Positions 39,702 to 50,775 are shown, counted from the first letter of the stretch. The stretch: 64,000 bases of DNA from Stenotrophomonas sp. 57 (GCF_030291075.1 NZ_CP127407.1:3532001-3596000); one strand, 5' to 3'. Numbers and translations: made by a program. The notes: generated by a model not told the origin, from the sequence alone.

Positions 39702-41813
39702 TTACGCCGAGGCGTAGCGCACGGCGGTGCCGATCCAGCGCTGCACCACGCGGTCGGCCAGCGCGGGTTGCTGGGCCAGCAGGCGCTCGGCCAGATCGTG
39801 CACGCCGGGCAGCAGGCCAGCGTCGCGGGCCAGATCGGCAATGCGGAAGCCAGCCAGGCCGGTCTGGCGCGTGCCCAGCAGTTCGCCGGGGCCGCGCAGT
39901 TCCAGATCCTTTTCGGCAATGACGAAACCATCGTTGGTTTCGCGCATGGTCTGCAGGCGTTCGCGTGCCATCTGCGAGAGCGGGGCCTGATACAGCAGCA
40001 CGCAGCGCGACACCGCCGAACCACGACCGACGCGGCCGCGCAGCTGGTGCAGCTGGGCCAGGCCAAGGCGCTCGGCATTCTCGATCACCATCAGCGAGGC
40101 ATTCGGTACGTCCACGCCCACTTCGATGACGGTGGTCGCCACCAGCAGATCGATCTCGCCGGCCTTGAACGCCACCATCGTGGCCTGCTTTTCCGCGGCT
40201 TTCAGGCGGCCATGCACCAGCCCCACGCGCACGCCGGGCAGCAGCGCCTGCAGCGATTCGTAGGTGGCCTGCGCCGGCGTGGCATCCAGCTCTTCGCTTT
40301 CCTCGATGAGCGTGCACACCCAGTACACCTGCCGCCCTTCCTGGCAGGCCAGGGCGATGCGTTCGATCAGCTCCGGGCGACGGTCGTTGTTCAATGCCAC
40401 GGTCTGCACCGGCGTACGCCCCGGCGGCAGTTCGTCGATGGCCGAGACATCCAGGTCTGCGTACTCGGACATCGCCAGCGTGCGCGGAATCGGTGTAGCG
40501 GTCATCACCAGCTGGTGCGGCACACTGTTTGCGCCTGCCCCCTTGTCGCGCAGGGCAAGCCGCTGGTGCACGCCGAAGCGGTGCTGCTCGTCGACGATGG
40601 CCAGGGCCAGGTCCTGGAACACCACCGCGTCCTGCATCAGCGCGTGGGTGCCGACCACCACCTGCGCTTCGCCAGTGGCGACCTGTTCCATCACCTTGGC
40701 GCGCGCCTTGCCGGTGACCTTGCCGGCCAACCACGCAATGCGCACGCCGAGCGGTTCCAGCCAGCCACGCAGGTTGTTGAGGTGCTGCTCGGCCAGCAGC
40801 TCGGTGGGTGCGGCCAATGCGACCTGCTTGCCCTGCTCCACCGCCAGCATCGCCGCCAGCGCGGCGACCACGGTCTTGCCGGAGCCGACATCGCCCTGCA
40901 CCAGCCGCAGCATCGGGCTGGGGCGCGACAGGTCTTCGCGGATCTGCTTGAACACGCGCGCCTGTGCGCCGGTCAGTGCGAACGGCAACTGCTTCAGCAG
41001 CGCCTTGGCCAGCTTGCCCGGACCCGCCAGCGGCGGTGCATGGTGTGCCTGCAACGCGATGCGCTGGCGACGCAGGCTGAGGTGGTGGGCCAGCAGTTCT
41101 TCCATCGCCAGGCGGCGCTGGGCCGGATGGGTGCCGGCGGCCAGCGCGGCCAGATCGGCATCCGGCGGCGGCCGGTGCACGGTCAGCAGCGCGCTGCGCA
41201 GCGACGGGAGGCCGAGGCCATCGAGCCAGCCACTGGGCAGCAGTTCCAGCGTGCTTTCCTCGGGCAGGCGGTCCAGCGCCTGGCCGATCAGCTTGCGCAT
41301 CGTCATCGGGCCCACGCCTTCGACGGTGGGATACACCGGGTCGAGGCGGTCGCCGAGTTCGGGATCGTCGTTGCGGCCCAGCACTTGGTAGCTGGGGTGG
41401 ACGATTTCCAGGCCAAGGTGGCCGGGCTTGGGCGTGCCGAAGCAGCGCAGCCGGTTGCCGACCGCGAACTGGCCGACCTGCTGCTGGCGGAAATGGAAGA
41501 AGCGCAGCACCAGGGTGCCCTGCCCTTCGTCTTCCACCGCCACTTTCAGCATCGGCCGGTAGCGCATGCCGCGCTCGACCGCGACCACCCGCCCCTCCAC
41601 CTGCGCCGGCACGCCGTTGCGCAGGTCTTCGATGCGGGTCAGCCGGGTGCGGTCTTCATAGCGCAGCGGCAGGTGAAGCCAGAGATCCTGCAGGGTGGCC
41701 AGACCACGCGCCTGCAGTTTGGCGGCCACGGCCGGACCGACGCCAGCGAGCATCGCCAGGGATGCTTCGCCGGACGGTGACAGGACCGGGGTGACCGCCG
41801 CCTTGCGTGCCAC
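39702..41813 (-). CDS. recG: ATP-dependent DNA helicase RecG
   Basis: 703 residues beginning at GTG, seven bases after the ridA stop, with no good ribosome site, so translation is probably coupled. N-terminal wedge/OB domain (GVPAQVEGRVVAVERGMRYR), Walker A GDVGSGKT, DEQH box IVDEQHRFG, helicase motif III (MTATPIPRTLAMSEY), and motif VI QLRGRVGRG. RecG reverses stalled replication forks and processes Holliday junctions. Last gene of the gmk-rpoZ-spoT-ridA-recG run, an order near that of E. coli gmk-rpoZ-spoT-trmH-recG with ridA in place of trmH. Confidence 0.97.
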   Translation of the reverse strand: MARKAAVTPVLSPSGEASLAMLAGVGPAVAAKLQARGLATLQDLWLHLPLRYEDRTRLTRIEDLRNGVPAQVEGRVVAVERGMRYRPMLKVAVEDEGQGTLVLRFFHFRQQQVGQFAVGNRLRCFGTPKPGHLGLEIVHPSYQVLGRNDDPELGDRLDPVYPTVEGVGPMTMRKLIGQALDRLPEESTLELLPSGWLDGLGLPSLRSALLTVHRPPPDADLAALAAGTHPAQRRLAMEELLAHHLSLRRQRIALQAHHAPPLAGPGKLAKALLKQLPFALTGAQARVFKQIREDLSRPSPMLRLVQGDVGSGKTVVAALAAMLAVEQGKQVALAAPTELLAEQHLNNLRGWLEPLGVRIAWLAGKVTGKARAKVMEQVATGEAQVVVGTHALMQDAVVFQDLALAIVDEQHRFGVHQRLALRDKGAGANSVPHQLVMTATPIPRTLAMSEYADLDVSAIDELPPGRTPVQTVALNNDRRPELIERIALACQEGRQVYWVCTLIEESEELDATPAQATYESLQALLPGVRVGLVHGRLKAAEKQATMVAFKAGEIDLLVATTVIEVGVDVPNASLMVIENAERLGLAQLHQLRGRVGRGSAVSRCVLLYQAPLSQMARERLQTMRETNDGFVIAEKDLELRGPGELLGTRQTGLAGFRIADLARDAGLLPGVHDLAERLLAQQPALADRVVQRWIGTAVRYASA

Positions 41814-41820
41814 GTTGCGG

Positions 41821-42207
<387 letters not shown>

Positions 42208-42262
42208 GGTCGCTCCGGTGGGTTGGGGGAAAACAGAGCGGTGATTGTACCGGCTGGGGGTG

Positions 42263-42286
42263 CATCCACGCATGGCGTGGATCTAC
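42263..42286 (-). repeat. SMAG-type GTAG palindrome
   Basis: On the minus strand GTAGATCCACGCCATGCGTGG followed by ATG. Copy like those at 5857 and 33734. Confidence 0.85.
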
Positions 42287-42314
42287 GGCAATCCGGTCAT
42301 GTGATGCGCCGTCT

Positions 42315-42377
42315 GTAGAGCCGAGCCCATGCTCGGCTGCCTCGGGCTGGAGCAGCCGAGCATGGGCTCGGCTCTAC
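42315..42377. repeat. Head-to-head dimer of a GTAG palindrome
   Basis: GTAGAGCCGAGCCCATGCTC with GGCTGC, and a mirror copy ending GGGCTCGGCTCTAC. Two inverted monomers spaced by 11 bases, a REP/BIME-like dimer between spoT and ridA. Confidence 0.8.
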
Positions 42378-42383
42378 AGAAAG

Positions 42384-42407
42384 CATCCACCCATGGCGTG
42401 GCTCTAC
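42384..42407 (-). repeat. SMAG-like repeat supplying the spoT stop
   Basis: On the minus strand GTAGAGCCACGCCATGGGTGG then ATG; the GTAG includes the spoT stop codon (TAG at 42404-42406). Confidence 0.75.
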
Positions 42408-44566
42408 TGGCGGCGTACCGACTGCACGACCGACAGGCGGCGCAGGCGCCGCATCACTTCGGCCAGGTGGTTGCGGTCGCGTACCTGGATGTTGAACGCC
42501 AGCACGGCGGCGTTGAAGTCGCGGTCCAGGTAATCCACGCGCTCGATGTTGGAGTGGCTCTGCGCGATCGCCGCGGCCAGCTGCGCCAGCACGCCGGTGC
42601 CGTTCTCCACTTCCACCACCAGCGAGGTGTCGTAGTCGCCGGAAACGGTGGTGTCCCAGCCGATCGGCACCCAGCGCTCGGGCGACTTGCGCAGCTCGGC
42701 CAGGTTCGGGCAGTCCATGCGGTGCACCACGATGCCCTTGCCGGCGGTGTGGTAACCCATGATCTCGTCGCCGGGAATCGGCTGGCAGCAGCCGGCGAAG
42801 GTGACCACGCCGCGCTCGCTGCCGTTGATCAGGATCTTTTCCTGCGAATGGTGGCGCGAATGCGGGCCGCCCCGCAGTTCGGCGTAGGCCATCAGTGCCT
42901 GCGCGGCCTGGGTCGGCATCCAGTTGCCCAGTGCGACCTCGGCCAGCAGGGCTTCCAGGCGCGGGAAGCGGTGTTCGGTAAGGAACGCGTCCAGGCGCCC
43001 CTTCGGCAGGCGCTCCAGCGAGGAATCCATCGCTTCCAGCGCGCGGTCCAGCATGCGGTGGCCCAGCTGCACGGCGTCTTCGTGCTCCAGCTGCTTGAGC
43101 TGGTGGCGGATGGCGGTGCGCGCCTTGCTGGTGACCACGAATTCCAGCCACTGCGGTTTCGGCGTGGCCGAGCGCGCGGTGATGATCTCCACCGACTGCC
43201 CCGAGACCAGCTTGGTGCGCAGCGGCACCAGTTTCTTGTCCACGCGCGAGGCCACCGCCATGTTGCCGACGTCGGTATGCACGGCGTAGGCGAAATCGAG
43301 CGCGGTGGAGTTGCGCGGCAGGGCCAGGATCTTGCCTTTCGGCGTGAACAGGTAGACCTCGTCCGGGAACAGGTCGACCTTGACGTTGTCGAGGAACTCC
43401 AGCGAGGAACCGGCGGCGCGCTGCGAGTCGATCAGTTCGACGATCCAGGCATGTGCACGGCTCTGCGCGCTGTTGGGCGAATCGCCGCCGAACTTGTAGG
43501 TCCAGTGCGCGGCCACGCCACGCTCGGCGATCAGGTCCATTTCCTCGGTGCGGATCTGCACTTCGATCGGCGAGCCATACGGCCCGAACAGCACGGTATG
43601 CAGCGACTGGTAACCGTTGGCCTTGGGAATGGCGATGAAATCGCGGAAGCGGCCATCCAGCGGCTTGAAGGTGGCATGCACCGAACCCAGCGCGTGGTAG
43701 CAGCTGGGCACGCTGCGCACGACCAGGCGGAAGCCGAACACGTCCATCACCTGGTCGAAGGATTTGTTCTCGTCGCGCATCTTGTTGTAGATGCTCCACG
43801 GCGTCTTGATGCGGCTGACCAGGCGGTGCTCGATGCCCTCCTTGGCCAGGCGCTGCGACAGCTGCACTTCCACCTGCGCCATCGCCTCGCGGCGTACCAC
43901 CGGCTGGCTGCGGATGTGTTTTTCGATGATGGCGTGGCGCCACGGGTACAGCGCCTTGAAGCCCAGGTTCTGCAGCTCGCTCTTGACCAGGCTCATGCCC
44001 AGGCGCTGGGCGATGGGCGCGTAGATCTCCAGCGTCTCGCGGGCGATGCGGCCGCGTGCTTCGCGACTCTGCGCACCCAGCGTGCGCATGTTGTGCAGGC
44101 GGTCGGCCAGCTTGATCATGATCACGCGCAGGTCACGCGACATCGCCAGCAGCATCTTGCGGAAGCTCTCGGCGGCCGCTTCCTGGCGATCGCGGAACTT
44201 CAGCTTGTCCAGCTTGGTCACGCCGTCGACCAGCTCGGCCACGGCTTCGCCGAACTCGGCGGCCAGTGCCTCGCGGGTCAGCGGGGTGTCTTCGATGGTG
44301 TCATGCAGGATCGCGGCGATCAGCGCTTCCACGTCCAGGCCCAGCTCGGCCAGCACCTGCGCCACCGCCACCGGATGGGTGATATAGGGTTCGCCCGACT
44401 TGCGCGTCTGCCCGGCGTGCGCGGCGGCTCCGACTTCCCAGGCACGGCGCAGCAGCGGCAGCTGTTCCGGCGGCAGGTAGTGGGCGGCGCGTTCAAGCTG
44501 GAGGACGTAGTCGGGTACGGCGGCAGCGGGGGCTGCGGCGACCTTGGCAGTGGGGCCTGGGTTCAT
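42404..44566 (-). CDS. spoT: Bifunctional (p)ppGpp synthetase/hydrolase SpoT
   Basis: 720 residues. HD hydrolase domain with HDTIEDTPL near residues 89-97 intact, synthetase domain (LVSRIKTPWSIYNKMRDENK, then MDVFGFRLVVRSVPSCYHAL), TGS domain (VYLFTPKGKILALPRNSTAL), a helical region, and a C-terminal ACT domain (VVEVENGTGVLAQLAAAIAQ). The intact HD motif argues for hydrolase as well as possible synthetase activity. It controls the alarmone pool in starvation. It lies downstream of rpoZ, separated by a hairpin at 44615-44639. Confidence 0.97.
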   Translation of the reverse strand: MNPGPTAKVAAAPAAAVPDYVLQLERAAHYLPPEQLPLLRRAWEVGAAAHAGQTRKSGEPYITHPVAVAQVLAELGLDVEALIAAILHDTIEDTPLTREALAAEFGEAVAELVDGVTKLDKLKFRDRQEAAAESFRKMLLAMSRDLRVIMIKLADRLHNMRTLGAQSREARGRIARETLEIYAPIAQRLGMSLVKSELQNLGFKALYPWRHAIIEKHIRSQPVVRREAMAQVEVQLSQRLAKEGIEHRLVSRIKTPWSIYNKMRDENKSFDQVMDVFGFRLVVRSVPSCYHALGSVHATFKPLDGRFRDFIAIPKANGYQSLHTVLFGPYGSPIEVQIRTEEMDLIAERGVAAHWTYKFGGDSPNSAQSRAHAWIVELIDSQRAAGSSLEFLDNVKVDLFPDEVYLFTPKGKILALPRNSTALDFAYAVHTDVGNMAVASRVDKKLVPLRTKLVSGQSVEIITARSATPKPQWLEFVVTSKARTAIRHQLKQLEHEDAVQLGHRMLDRALEAMDSSLERLPKGRLDAFLTEHRFPRLEALLAEVALGNWMPTQAAQALMAYAELRGGPHSRHHSQEKILINGSERGVVTFAGCCQPIPGDEIMGYHTAGKGIVVHRMDCPNLAELRKSPERWVPIGWDTTVSGDYDTSLVVEVENGTGVLAQLAAAIAQSHSNIERVDYLDRDFNAAVLAFNIQVRDRNHLAEVMRRLRRLSVVQSVRRQ

Positions 44567-44614
44567 GCCCGAAGCCTATTCCAGCGCGGCGTTTACGGCA
44601 AATCCTGAATGCGA

Positions 44615-44639
44615 AACAGCCCGCACGGGGCGGGCTGTT
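44615..44639 (-). terminator. Hairpin between rpoZ and spoT
   Basis: AACAGCCCGC and GCGGGCTGTT pair perfectly with loop ACGGG. The minus-strand tail is short on T, so it may attenuate rather than stop transcription into spoT. Confidence 0.6.
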
Positions 44640-44672
44640 CGGCACATCCAACGATTACGTTGATCGATGCGA

Positions 44673-44972
44673 TCAATCGTCGTTCTTGGACATGTCTTCG
44701 TCGGCGACCACTTCCGCGGCAGCCCACTCCAGCGCTTCGCGCTCGGCGCGCTCACGCTCGGCCTTCTCGACTTCGTCGATCAGCGCGTTGTCGATCTTGC
44801 GGGCGGCGATTTCGCGCAGCGCCAGCACAGTCGGCTTGTCCTCGGTCTCGCTGTTGTCCAGCGTGGCCTGCACGCCGTTGGCGAGCTGGCGGGCACGCTT
44901 GGACGCCATCATGACCAGTTCGAAACGGTTGTTAACGACTTCCAGGCAATCTTCTACGGTGATGCGGGCCAT
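44673..44972 (-). CDS. rpoZ: RNA polymerase omega subunit
   Basis: 99 residues: [20 protein letters not shown], then [14 protein letters not shown] and [12 protein letters not shown], the omega signature. It helps fold and hold the beta-prime subunit and, with DksA and ppGpp, links to SpoT encoded next door. The C-terminal acidic/charged tail ([20 protein letters not shown]) is longer than in the shortest homologues. Confidence 0.97.
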   Translation of the reverse strand: MARITVEDCLEVVNNRFELVMMASKRARQLANGVQATLDNSETEDKPTVLALREIAARKIDNALIDEVEKAERERAEREALEWAAAEVVADEDMSKNDD

Positions 44973-45082
44973 ACGGGCTCCCGGCGACCGGTCGGCCGCT
45001 CAGTCGAATGAGGGAAAGGGGACGGAGTGTACTGGCAGGGGCTGGACAAAATCAAGCCAACCCCCACCCGATTCTTTTGGAA

Positions 45083-45748
45083 TCAGTCAGTTGCGCCCGG
45101 ATCGGGGGTCAACAGGGCCTGGATCAGGCCGGCATGGCGGACCTTCTGGGCCTCCCGGCGCAGGCGGCTGGCGGTGAAGATGGCGCACAGCTCGTCCACG
45201 GCAGTGTCGAACACCTCGTTGACGATGACGTAGTCGAACTCGTTGAAGTGCAGCATTTCATCGCGGGCCGCGCCCAGGCGCTGGGCGATGACCGCCTCGC
45301 TGTCCTGGCCGCGCTTGCGCATGCGGTCCTGCAGGGCCTGCTTGGACGGCGGCAGGATGAACACGGTGACCGTGCCCGGCACCAGCTGGCGCACCTGCTG
45401 GGCGCCCTGCCAGTCGATTTCCAGCAGCACGTCCTGGCCGGCGGCCAGCTGCGGCTCCACCGACTGCCGGGCGGTGCCCTTCCAGTCGCCGTGCACCCAG
45501 GCATGCTCGAAGAAGTCGCCGTCGGCGATCATTTCCTCGAACTTCTCCGCAGAGACGAAATGGTAGTGCTGCCCGTTCACTTCACCCGGACGCATCGCGC
45601 GCGAGGTGAAGGAGATCGACAGGGCGATCTGCGGATCACGCGCCAGGGTGGCGTTGACGATGCTGCTCTTGCCGGCGCCTGAAGGGGCGGCAACGATGTA
45701 CAGCGTGCCGCGCGCAACGGCGTCCGACGGCTTCGACGGGGCGCTCAT
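45083..45748 (-). CDS. gmk: Guanylate kinase
   Basis: 221 residues from MSAPSKPSDAVARGTLYIVA; the longer frame upstream is not used. Walker A APSGAGKSS (about residues 22-30), the GMP-binding segment SFTSRAMRPGEVNGQHYHFV, and EIDWQGAQQVRQL. It converts GMP to GDP in the cytoplasm and supplies the precursor for ppGpp. First gene of gmk-rpoZ-spoT; 111 bases separate it from rpoZ. Confidence 0.96.
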   Translation of the reverse strand: MSAPSKPSDAVARGTLYIVAAPSGAGKSSIVNATLARDPQIALSISFTSRAMRPGEVNGQHYHFVSAEKFEEMIADGDFFEHAWVHGDWKGTARQSVEPQLAAGQDVLLEIDWQGAQQVRQLVPGTVTVFILPPSKQALQDRMRKRGQDSEAVIAQRLGAARDEMLHFNEFDYVIVNEVFDTAVDELCAIFTASRLRREAQKVRHAGLIQALLTPDPGATD

Positions 45749-46040
45749 GCGGGGGATCCAACGGGTTGATTTCGCAAAATTTTTCCTCGGTGTTCCAGAT
45801 CCGGCGCGGAGGATCGCGCCAGGATGGCGGGGGCTGCGCGGAACATCCTGGAACCAGGCCCGGCAGACGCTTCCCCGGGGTGCGGGCACGCAACTTTACC
45901 AGAGCGGCCCCTTTGCGCGCCCGTCCTGCGGGCGCCGGCCCTTGTGCCACATGGGCATCCGGGGGCCTGTGCTATAACCGGGCCGTACCTACCGACAGCC
46001 GGGTGGTCTGCGTGCCGCCCCGCCATCCAAGGAGAACGGC

Positions 46041-49000
46041 ATGCCCTCGATGAGTCGCCGCCAGTTCCTGAAGGTCACCGGGACAACCCTGGTGGGCTCC
46101 AGCCTGGCTTTGATGGGCTTCGCGCCCGGCATCGCGCTCGCGGAGGTCCGGCAATACAAGCTGACCCGCGCGACCGAGACCCGCAACACCTGTACCTACT
46201 GTTCGGTGGCCTGCGGCATCCTGATGTACAGCCTCGGCGATGGTGCCAAGAACGCCGAGCCCAGCATCTTCCATATCGAAGGCGACCCGGACCATCCGGT
46301 GAACCGCGGCACGCTGTGCCCGAAGGGGGCCGGCCTGGCCGACATCATCCACAGCAAGTCGCGGCTGCTCTACCCCGAGTACCGCGCGCCGGGCTCGAAC
46401 GAATGGAAGCGGCTGAGCTGGGACGATGCGCTGGACCGCATCGCGCGGCTGATGAAGGAAGACCGCGACGCCAACTTCGTGCAGAAGAACGAAGCCGGGC
46501 AGACGGTCAACCGCTGGCTGACCACCGGCATGCTGGCGGCCTCGGCCACCAGCAATGAAACCGCGGTGCTGACCCACAAGGTCGTCCGCTCCCTTGGCAT
46601 GTTGGCATTCGACAACCAGGCACGTGTCTGACACGGCCCGACGGTGGCAGGTCTTGCCCCGACGCTAGGCCGTGGTGCGATGACGAATCACTGGGTCGAC
46701 ATCAAGAATGCCGACCTGATCCTGATCATGGGTGGCAATGCCGCCGAGGCGCACCCGTGCGGGTTCAAATGGGTGACCGAAGCCAAGGCACACAACAAGG
46801 CCCGGCTGATCGTGGTCGATCCGCGGTTCAACCGCTCGGCTGCGGTGGCCGACGTGTACGCGCCGATCCGCACCGGCACCGACATCGTGTTCCTGGGCGG
46901 CCTGATCAACTACCTGTTGACCGAGGACCGCATCCAGCACGAGTACGTGCTGAACTACACCGACATGTCGTTCCTGGTGAAGGACGAATTCGCCTTCAAG
47001 GACGGCCTGTATTCGGGCTACAACGCCGAGAAGCGCAGCTACGACCGCTCCAGCTGGGACTACGTGTACGGCGATGACGGTTTCGTCCGCAGCGACCCGA
47101 CGCTGCAGGACCCGCGCTGCGTCTACACCCTGCTCAAGCAGCACTACGCGCGCTACACCGTGGGAATGGTCGAGCGCATCTGCGGTACGCCGGCCGACAG
47201 CATCCGCCAGATCTGGGACATGATCGCGTCCACCGCCGGCAAGGACAAGGCGATGACCATCCTGTACGCGCTGGGCTGGACGCAGCACTCGATCGGCGCG
47301 CAGAACGTGCGTGCCGGCACCATGGTGCAGCTGCTGCTGGGCAACATCGGCGTGGCCGGTGGCGGCATGAACGCACTGCGCGGGCATTCCAACATCCAGG
47401 GCCTGACCGACATCGGCCTGATGTCCGACCTGCTGCCCGGCTACCTCACGCTGCCGAAACAGGACGAGCAGGACTACCACGCCTACATCGCAAAACGCAC
47501 GCAGAAGCCGCTTCGCGCCAACCAGATGTCGTTCTGGCAGAACTACCCGAAGTTCCACGTCAGTCTGATGAAATCGTGGTGGGGCGACGCCGCCACTGCC
47601 GACAACAACTGGTGTTTCGATTACCTGCCCAAGCTCGACAAGCCGTACGACATGCTGCAGGCGTACGAGCTGATGAACGAAGGCAAGATCCACGGCTACA
47701 TCTGCCAGGGCTTCAACCCACTGGCCTCGGCACCGAACAAGGGCAAGCTGATCAGCGCGTTCTCCAAGCTGAAGTTCATGGTCAGCATGGACCCGCTGGA
47801 AACCGAGACCATCGCGTTCTGGCAGAACCACGGTGCGTTGAATGATGTTGATCCCAGCGCGATCCGGACCGAGGTGTTCCGTCTGCCGACCACTTCCTTC
47901 GCCGAGGAGAACGGCGCGGTGGTGAATTCCTCGCGCTGGCTGCAGTGGCACTGGAAGGGTGCCAATCCGCCGGGCGAAGCGCGCAGCGACATCGAGATCA
48001 TGTCCGAGCTGTTCCACCGCATCAAAGCGATGTACGAGAAGGACGGCGGTGCGTGGTGGGACCCGGTGCGCGACCTGGCCTGGAAGTATTCCAACCCCGA
48101 GGCACCAACGCCGGAAGAACTGGCGATGGAATACAACGGCAAGGCGCTGGTGGATGTGTTCGATCCGAAGGACCCGACCAGGCTGGTCCGCAAAGCCGGC
48201 GAGCAGCTGGCCGCGTTCGGCGACCTGCGCGACGACGGCAGCACCTCCTCCGGCTGCTGGATCTACATCGGCGCCTGGGGCCCGACCGGCAACATGATGG
48301 CGCGGCGTGACAACAGCGACCCGACCGGCATCGGCAATACGCTGGGCTGGGCCTGGGCGTGGCCAGCCAACCGCCGCGTGATGTACAACCGCGCCTCGTG
48401 CGACGTGGCTGGGCAACCGTTCGATCCGCGGCGCACGTTGCTGGCCTGGAACGGCAAGAACTGGGGCAGCGTGGACGTACCGGACTTCAAGGCCGACGAA
48501 GACCCGGCCGGTGGCATGGGCCCGTTCATCATGAACCCGGAAGGCATCGCCCGCTTCTTCGCCAAGGCCGGCATGGCCGAAGGCCCGTTCCCGGAGCACT
48601 ACGAGCCGTTCGACACCCCGCTGCGCAGCAATCCGCTCAGCCCCGGCCAGGCCCAGACACTGAACAACCCGGCCGCCCGCGTGTTCGCCAGCGACCGTGC
48701 GCAGATCGGGTCGCCGGACGAGTTCCCGCATGTGGCCACCACCTACCGCCTGACCGAGCATTTCCACTTCTGGACCAAGCACGGCAAGCTCAACGCCATC
48801 ATCCAGCCCGAGCAGTTCGTCGAGATCGGCGCCGCACTGGCCGACGAGCTGGGCATCAACAACGGCAGCCGCGTGCGCGTGAGTTCCAAGCGCGGTCATA
48901 TTGAAGCCGTTGCGATGGTGACCAAGCGCATCAAGGCCCTGCAGATCGATGGCAAGACCGTGCACCAGGTGGGCATTCCGATCCACTGGGGCTTCCTCGG

Positions 49001-49109
49001 TGCAGCCAAGCCCGGCTATATCGCCAATACGCTGACCAACGCCATCGGTGATGGCAACTCGCAGACGCCCGAATCGAAGTGCATCCTGGTCAAGGTCGAG
49101 AAGGTGTAG
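46041..49109 (+). CDS. fdnG: Selenocysteine formate dehydrogenase, major subunit FdnG/FdoG
   Basis: 1022 residues if TGA at 46629-46631 is read as selenocysteine (codon 197). Twin-arginine signal [10 protein letters not shown], Fe4S4 cluster motif [11 protein letters not shown] plus later cysteine, then [19 protein letters not shown] and [20 protein letters not shown], matching the E. coli FdnG context around its own selenocysteine. Molybdopterin (bis-MGD) domains follow, ending [15 protein letters not shown]. It oxidises formate to CO2 at the periplasmic face. Ribosome site GGAGA six bases upstream. Gene callers that stop at TGA would split it into 46041-46631 and 46644-49109; the two halves are in one frame. 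Confidence 0.97.
46629..46674 (+). promoter_or_regulatory. Selenocysteine codon and bacterial SECIS hairpin
   Basis: TGA followed at once by CACGGCC (46632-46638) pairing with GGCCGTG (46668-46674), and an apical stem GGCA/TGCC (46646-46649, 46655-46658) with loop GGTCT, the GGTC-type loop that SelB recognises in E. coli. Confidence 0.9.
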
Positions 49110-49119
49110 GAGACACGCC

Positions 49120-50037
49120 ATGTCACTGCAATCGCTGGACATCATCCGCCGCTCGGCCACCACCACGCCCTCGCCACAGGCGCGCAGCGCCCACACCGGA
49201 CAGGTCGCCAAGCTCATCGACGTGAGCAAATGCATCGGCTGCAAGGCCTGCCAGGTCGCGTGCATGGAGTGGAACGACCTGCGCGACGAGGTCGGCAGCT
49301 GCGTCGGCAGCTACGACAATCCACCGGACCTGAGCGACCAGTCGTGGACGGTGATGAAGTTCCGCGAGTACGAGGACGAGAAGGGCAAGCTGGAGTGGCT
49401 GATCCGCAAGGAAGGCTGCATGCACTGCAGCGACCCGGGCTGCCTGAAGGCCTGCCCGTCGCCCGGCGCGATCATCCAGTACGCCAACGGCATCGTCGAC
49501 TTCCAGGAGGAGAACTGCATCGGCTGTGGCTACTGCGTCACCGGCTGCCCGTTCGACGTGCCGCGCATCTCCAAGAAGGACCACAAGGCCTACAAATGCA
49601 CGCTGTGTTCGGACCGGGTGGCGGTGGGCCAGGAGCCGGCCTGCGTGAAGACCTGCCCGACCGGCGCGATCACCTTCGGCAGCAAGCAGGCGATGACCGA
49701 ACATGCCGCCGGCCGCGTGGAAGACCTGAAATCACGCGGCTACGAGAATGCCGGGCTGTACGACCCGCAGGGCGTGGGTGGCACCCACGTGATGTACGTG
49801 CTGCAGCATGTGGACAAGCCCGAGCTGTACGCCGACCTGCCCAAGGACCCGCGGATCAGCCCGATGGTGGAAGTCTGGAAGGGCGTGGCCAAGCCGCTGG
49901 GCGTGCTGGCGATCGCCGCCACCGCCTTCGCGGGGTTCCTGCATTACATCGGCATCGGCCGCAATACGGTGAATGACGAGGAAGAAGAGGAAGCCGAGCA
50001 CGAGGCGAAGAAGATCGAAGAGGAGCAGCGGCCATGA
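49120..50037 (+). CDS. fdnH: Formate dehydrogenase iron-sulfur beta subunit FdnH/FdoH
   Basis: 305 residues from [25 protein letters not shown] overlaps the fdnG stop. Four cysteine clusters: [43 protein letters not shown] and [11 protein letters not shown] with ACVKTCP. A C-terminal membrane helix (about 250-270, [20 protein letters not shown]) and an acidic tail. It passes electrons from FdnG to the cytochrome b subunit. Its stop overlaps fdnI by four bases. Confidence 0.96.
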   Translation: MSLQSLDIIRRSATTTPSPQARSAHTGQVAKLIDVSKCIGCKACQVACMEWNDLRDEVGSCVGSYDNPPDLSDQSWTVMKFREYEDEKGKLEWLIRKEGCMHCSDPGCLKACPSPGAIIQYANGIVDFQEENCIGCGYCVTGCPFDVPRISKKDHKAYKCTLCSDRVAVGQEPACVKTCPTGAITFGSKQAMTEHAAGRVEDLKSRGYENAGLYDPQGVGGTHVMYVLQHVDKPELYADLPKDPRISPMVEVWKGVAKPLGVLAIAATAFAGFLHYIGIGRNTVNDEEEEEAEHEAKKIEEEQRP

Positions 50038-50681
50038 AGTACGCACCGCACCCGCGACAGATCATCCGCTACCGTGCGCCGACCCGCATCAACCACTGGA
50101 TCGTGGCGATCTGCTTCGTGCTGACGGCCTTGTCCGGGCTGGCGTTGTTCCACCCCGCCCTGTTCCCGCTGACCCAACTGTTCGGTGGCGGGCCATGGAC
50201 GCGCATCCTGCACCCGTTCGTAGGCCTGGCCATGGTGGTGGGCTTTGCGTTGCTGGCCTTCCGCATGTGGCGCGACAATCTGCCGACGGCCGATGACCGC
50301 GCGTGGATGCGCGGCATGCGTGACGTGCTGCGCAACGAGGACGAGCGGCTGCCACCGGTGGGCCGTTTCAATGCCGGCCAGAAGCTGCTGTTCTGGGCGA
50401 TCATCGGCTGCCTTTCGGCGCTGCTGCTGACCGGCTTTGTGATCTGGCGGCAGTACTTCAGCCACTTCTTCCCGATCGGGGTGATCCGCTTCTCGGTGCT
50501 TGCCCATGCGCTGTTCGGCTGGGTGCTGATCTGCGCGATCGTGGTGCACATCTATGCGGCGCTCTGGATCAAGGGGTCAGTGCGGGCGATGACCCAGGGC
50601 AAGGTGACCTATGGGTGGGCGTACAAGCACCACCGGCAGTGGTTCCGCGACATCCTGCGCGGGCGGCGGGAAGAGGGGTAG
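50034..50681 (+). CDS. fdnI: Formate dehydrogenase cytochrome b556 gamma subunit
   Basis: 215 residues with four membrane helices. Heme-ligand histidines fit the family: HWIVAICFV near the first helix, [10 protein letters not shown] in the second, and [20 protein letters not shown] in the fourth. It delivers electrons to the quinone pool. Starts in a four-base overlap with fdnH. Its TAG stop overlaps the GTAG head of a palindromic repeat (50678). Confidence 0.95.
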   Translation: MKYAPHPRQIIRYRAPTRINHWIVAICFVLTALSGLALFHPALFPLTQLFGGGPWTRILHPFVGLAMVVGFALLAFRMWRDNLPTADDRAWMRGMRDVLRNEDERLPPVGRFNAGQKLLFWAIIGCLSALLLTGFVIWRQYFSHFFPIGVIRFSVLAHALFGWVLICAIVVHIYAALWIKGSVRAMTQGKVTYGWAYKHHRQWFRDILRGRREEG

Positions 50682-50706
50682 CTGCAGGGCCTGCGGCCCT
50701 GCACCC
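50678..50706 (+). repeat. GTAG-headed hairpin overlapping the fdnI stop
   Basis: GTAGCTGCAGGGCCTGCGGC, then CCTGCACCC: stem TGCAGGGCC/GGCCCTGCA with loop TGC. The GTAG contains the fdnI stop codon. Confidence 0.7.
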
Positions 50707-50755
50707 GCAGAATCAACGTCAACGTCAAACGCGGGCTTCCTGCCGCTGTTGGTGG

Positions 50756-50775
50756 GTGTCGACCTTGGTCGACAC
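50756..50775. repeat. Palindrome GTGTCGACCTTGGTCGACAC
   Basis: An eight-base-armed palindrome, related to the CCAACCTTGGTTGG and CCAACCTTGGTCGG elements at 13744 and 13863. Confidence 0.65.

Noticed and set aside
45749..46040. Small gene in the gmk-fdnG gap
   Set aside because: Short frames only, no ribosome sites; the gap fits two divergent promoters.
46644..49109. Second part of formate dehydrogenase as its own gene
   Set aside because: It is in frame with the first half across a TGA with SECIS; one selenoprotein gene explains both.
46665..49265. 866-codon minus-strand open frame
   Set aside because: Antisense to fdnG, histidine/alanine-rich composition typical of shadow frames.
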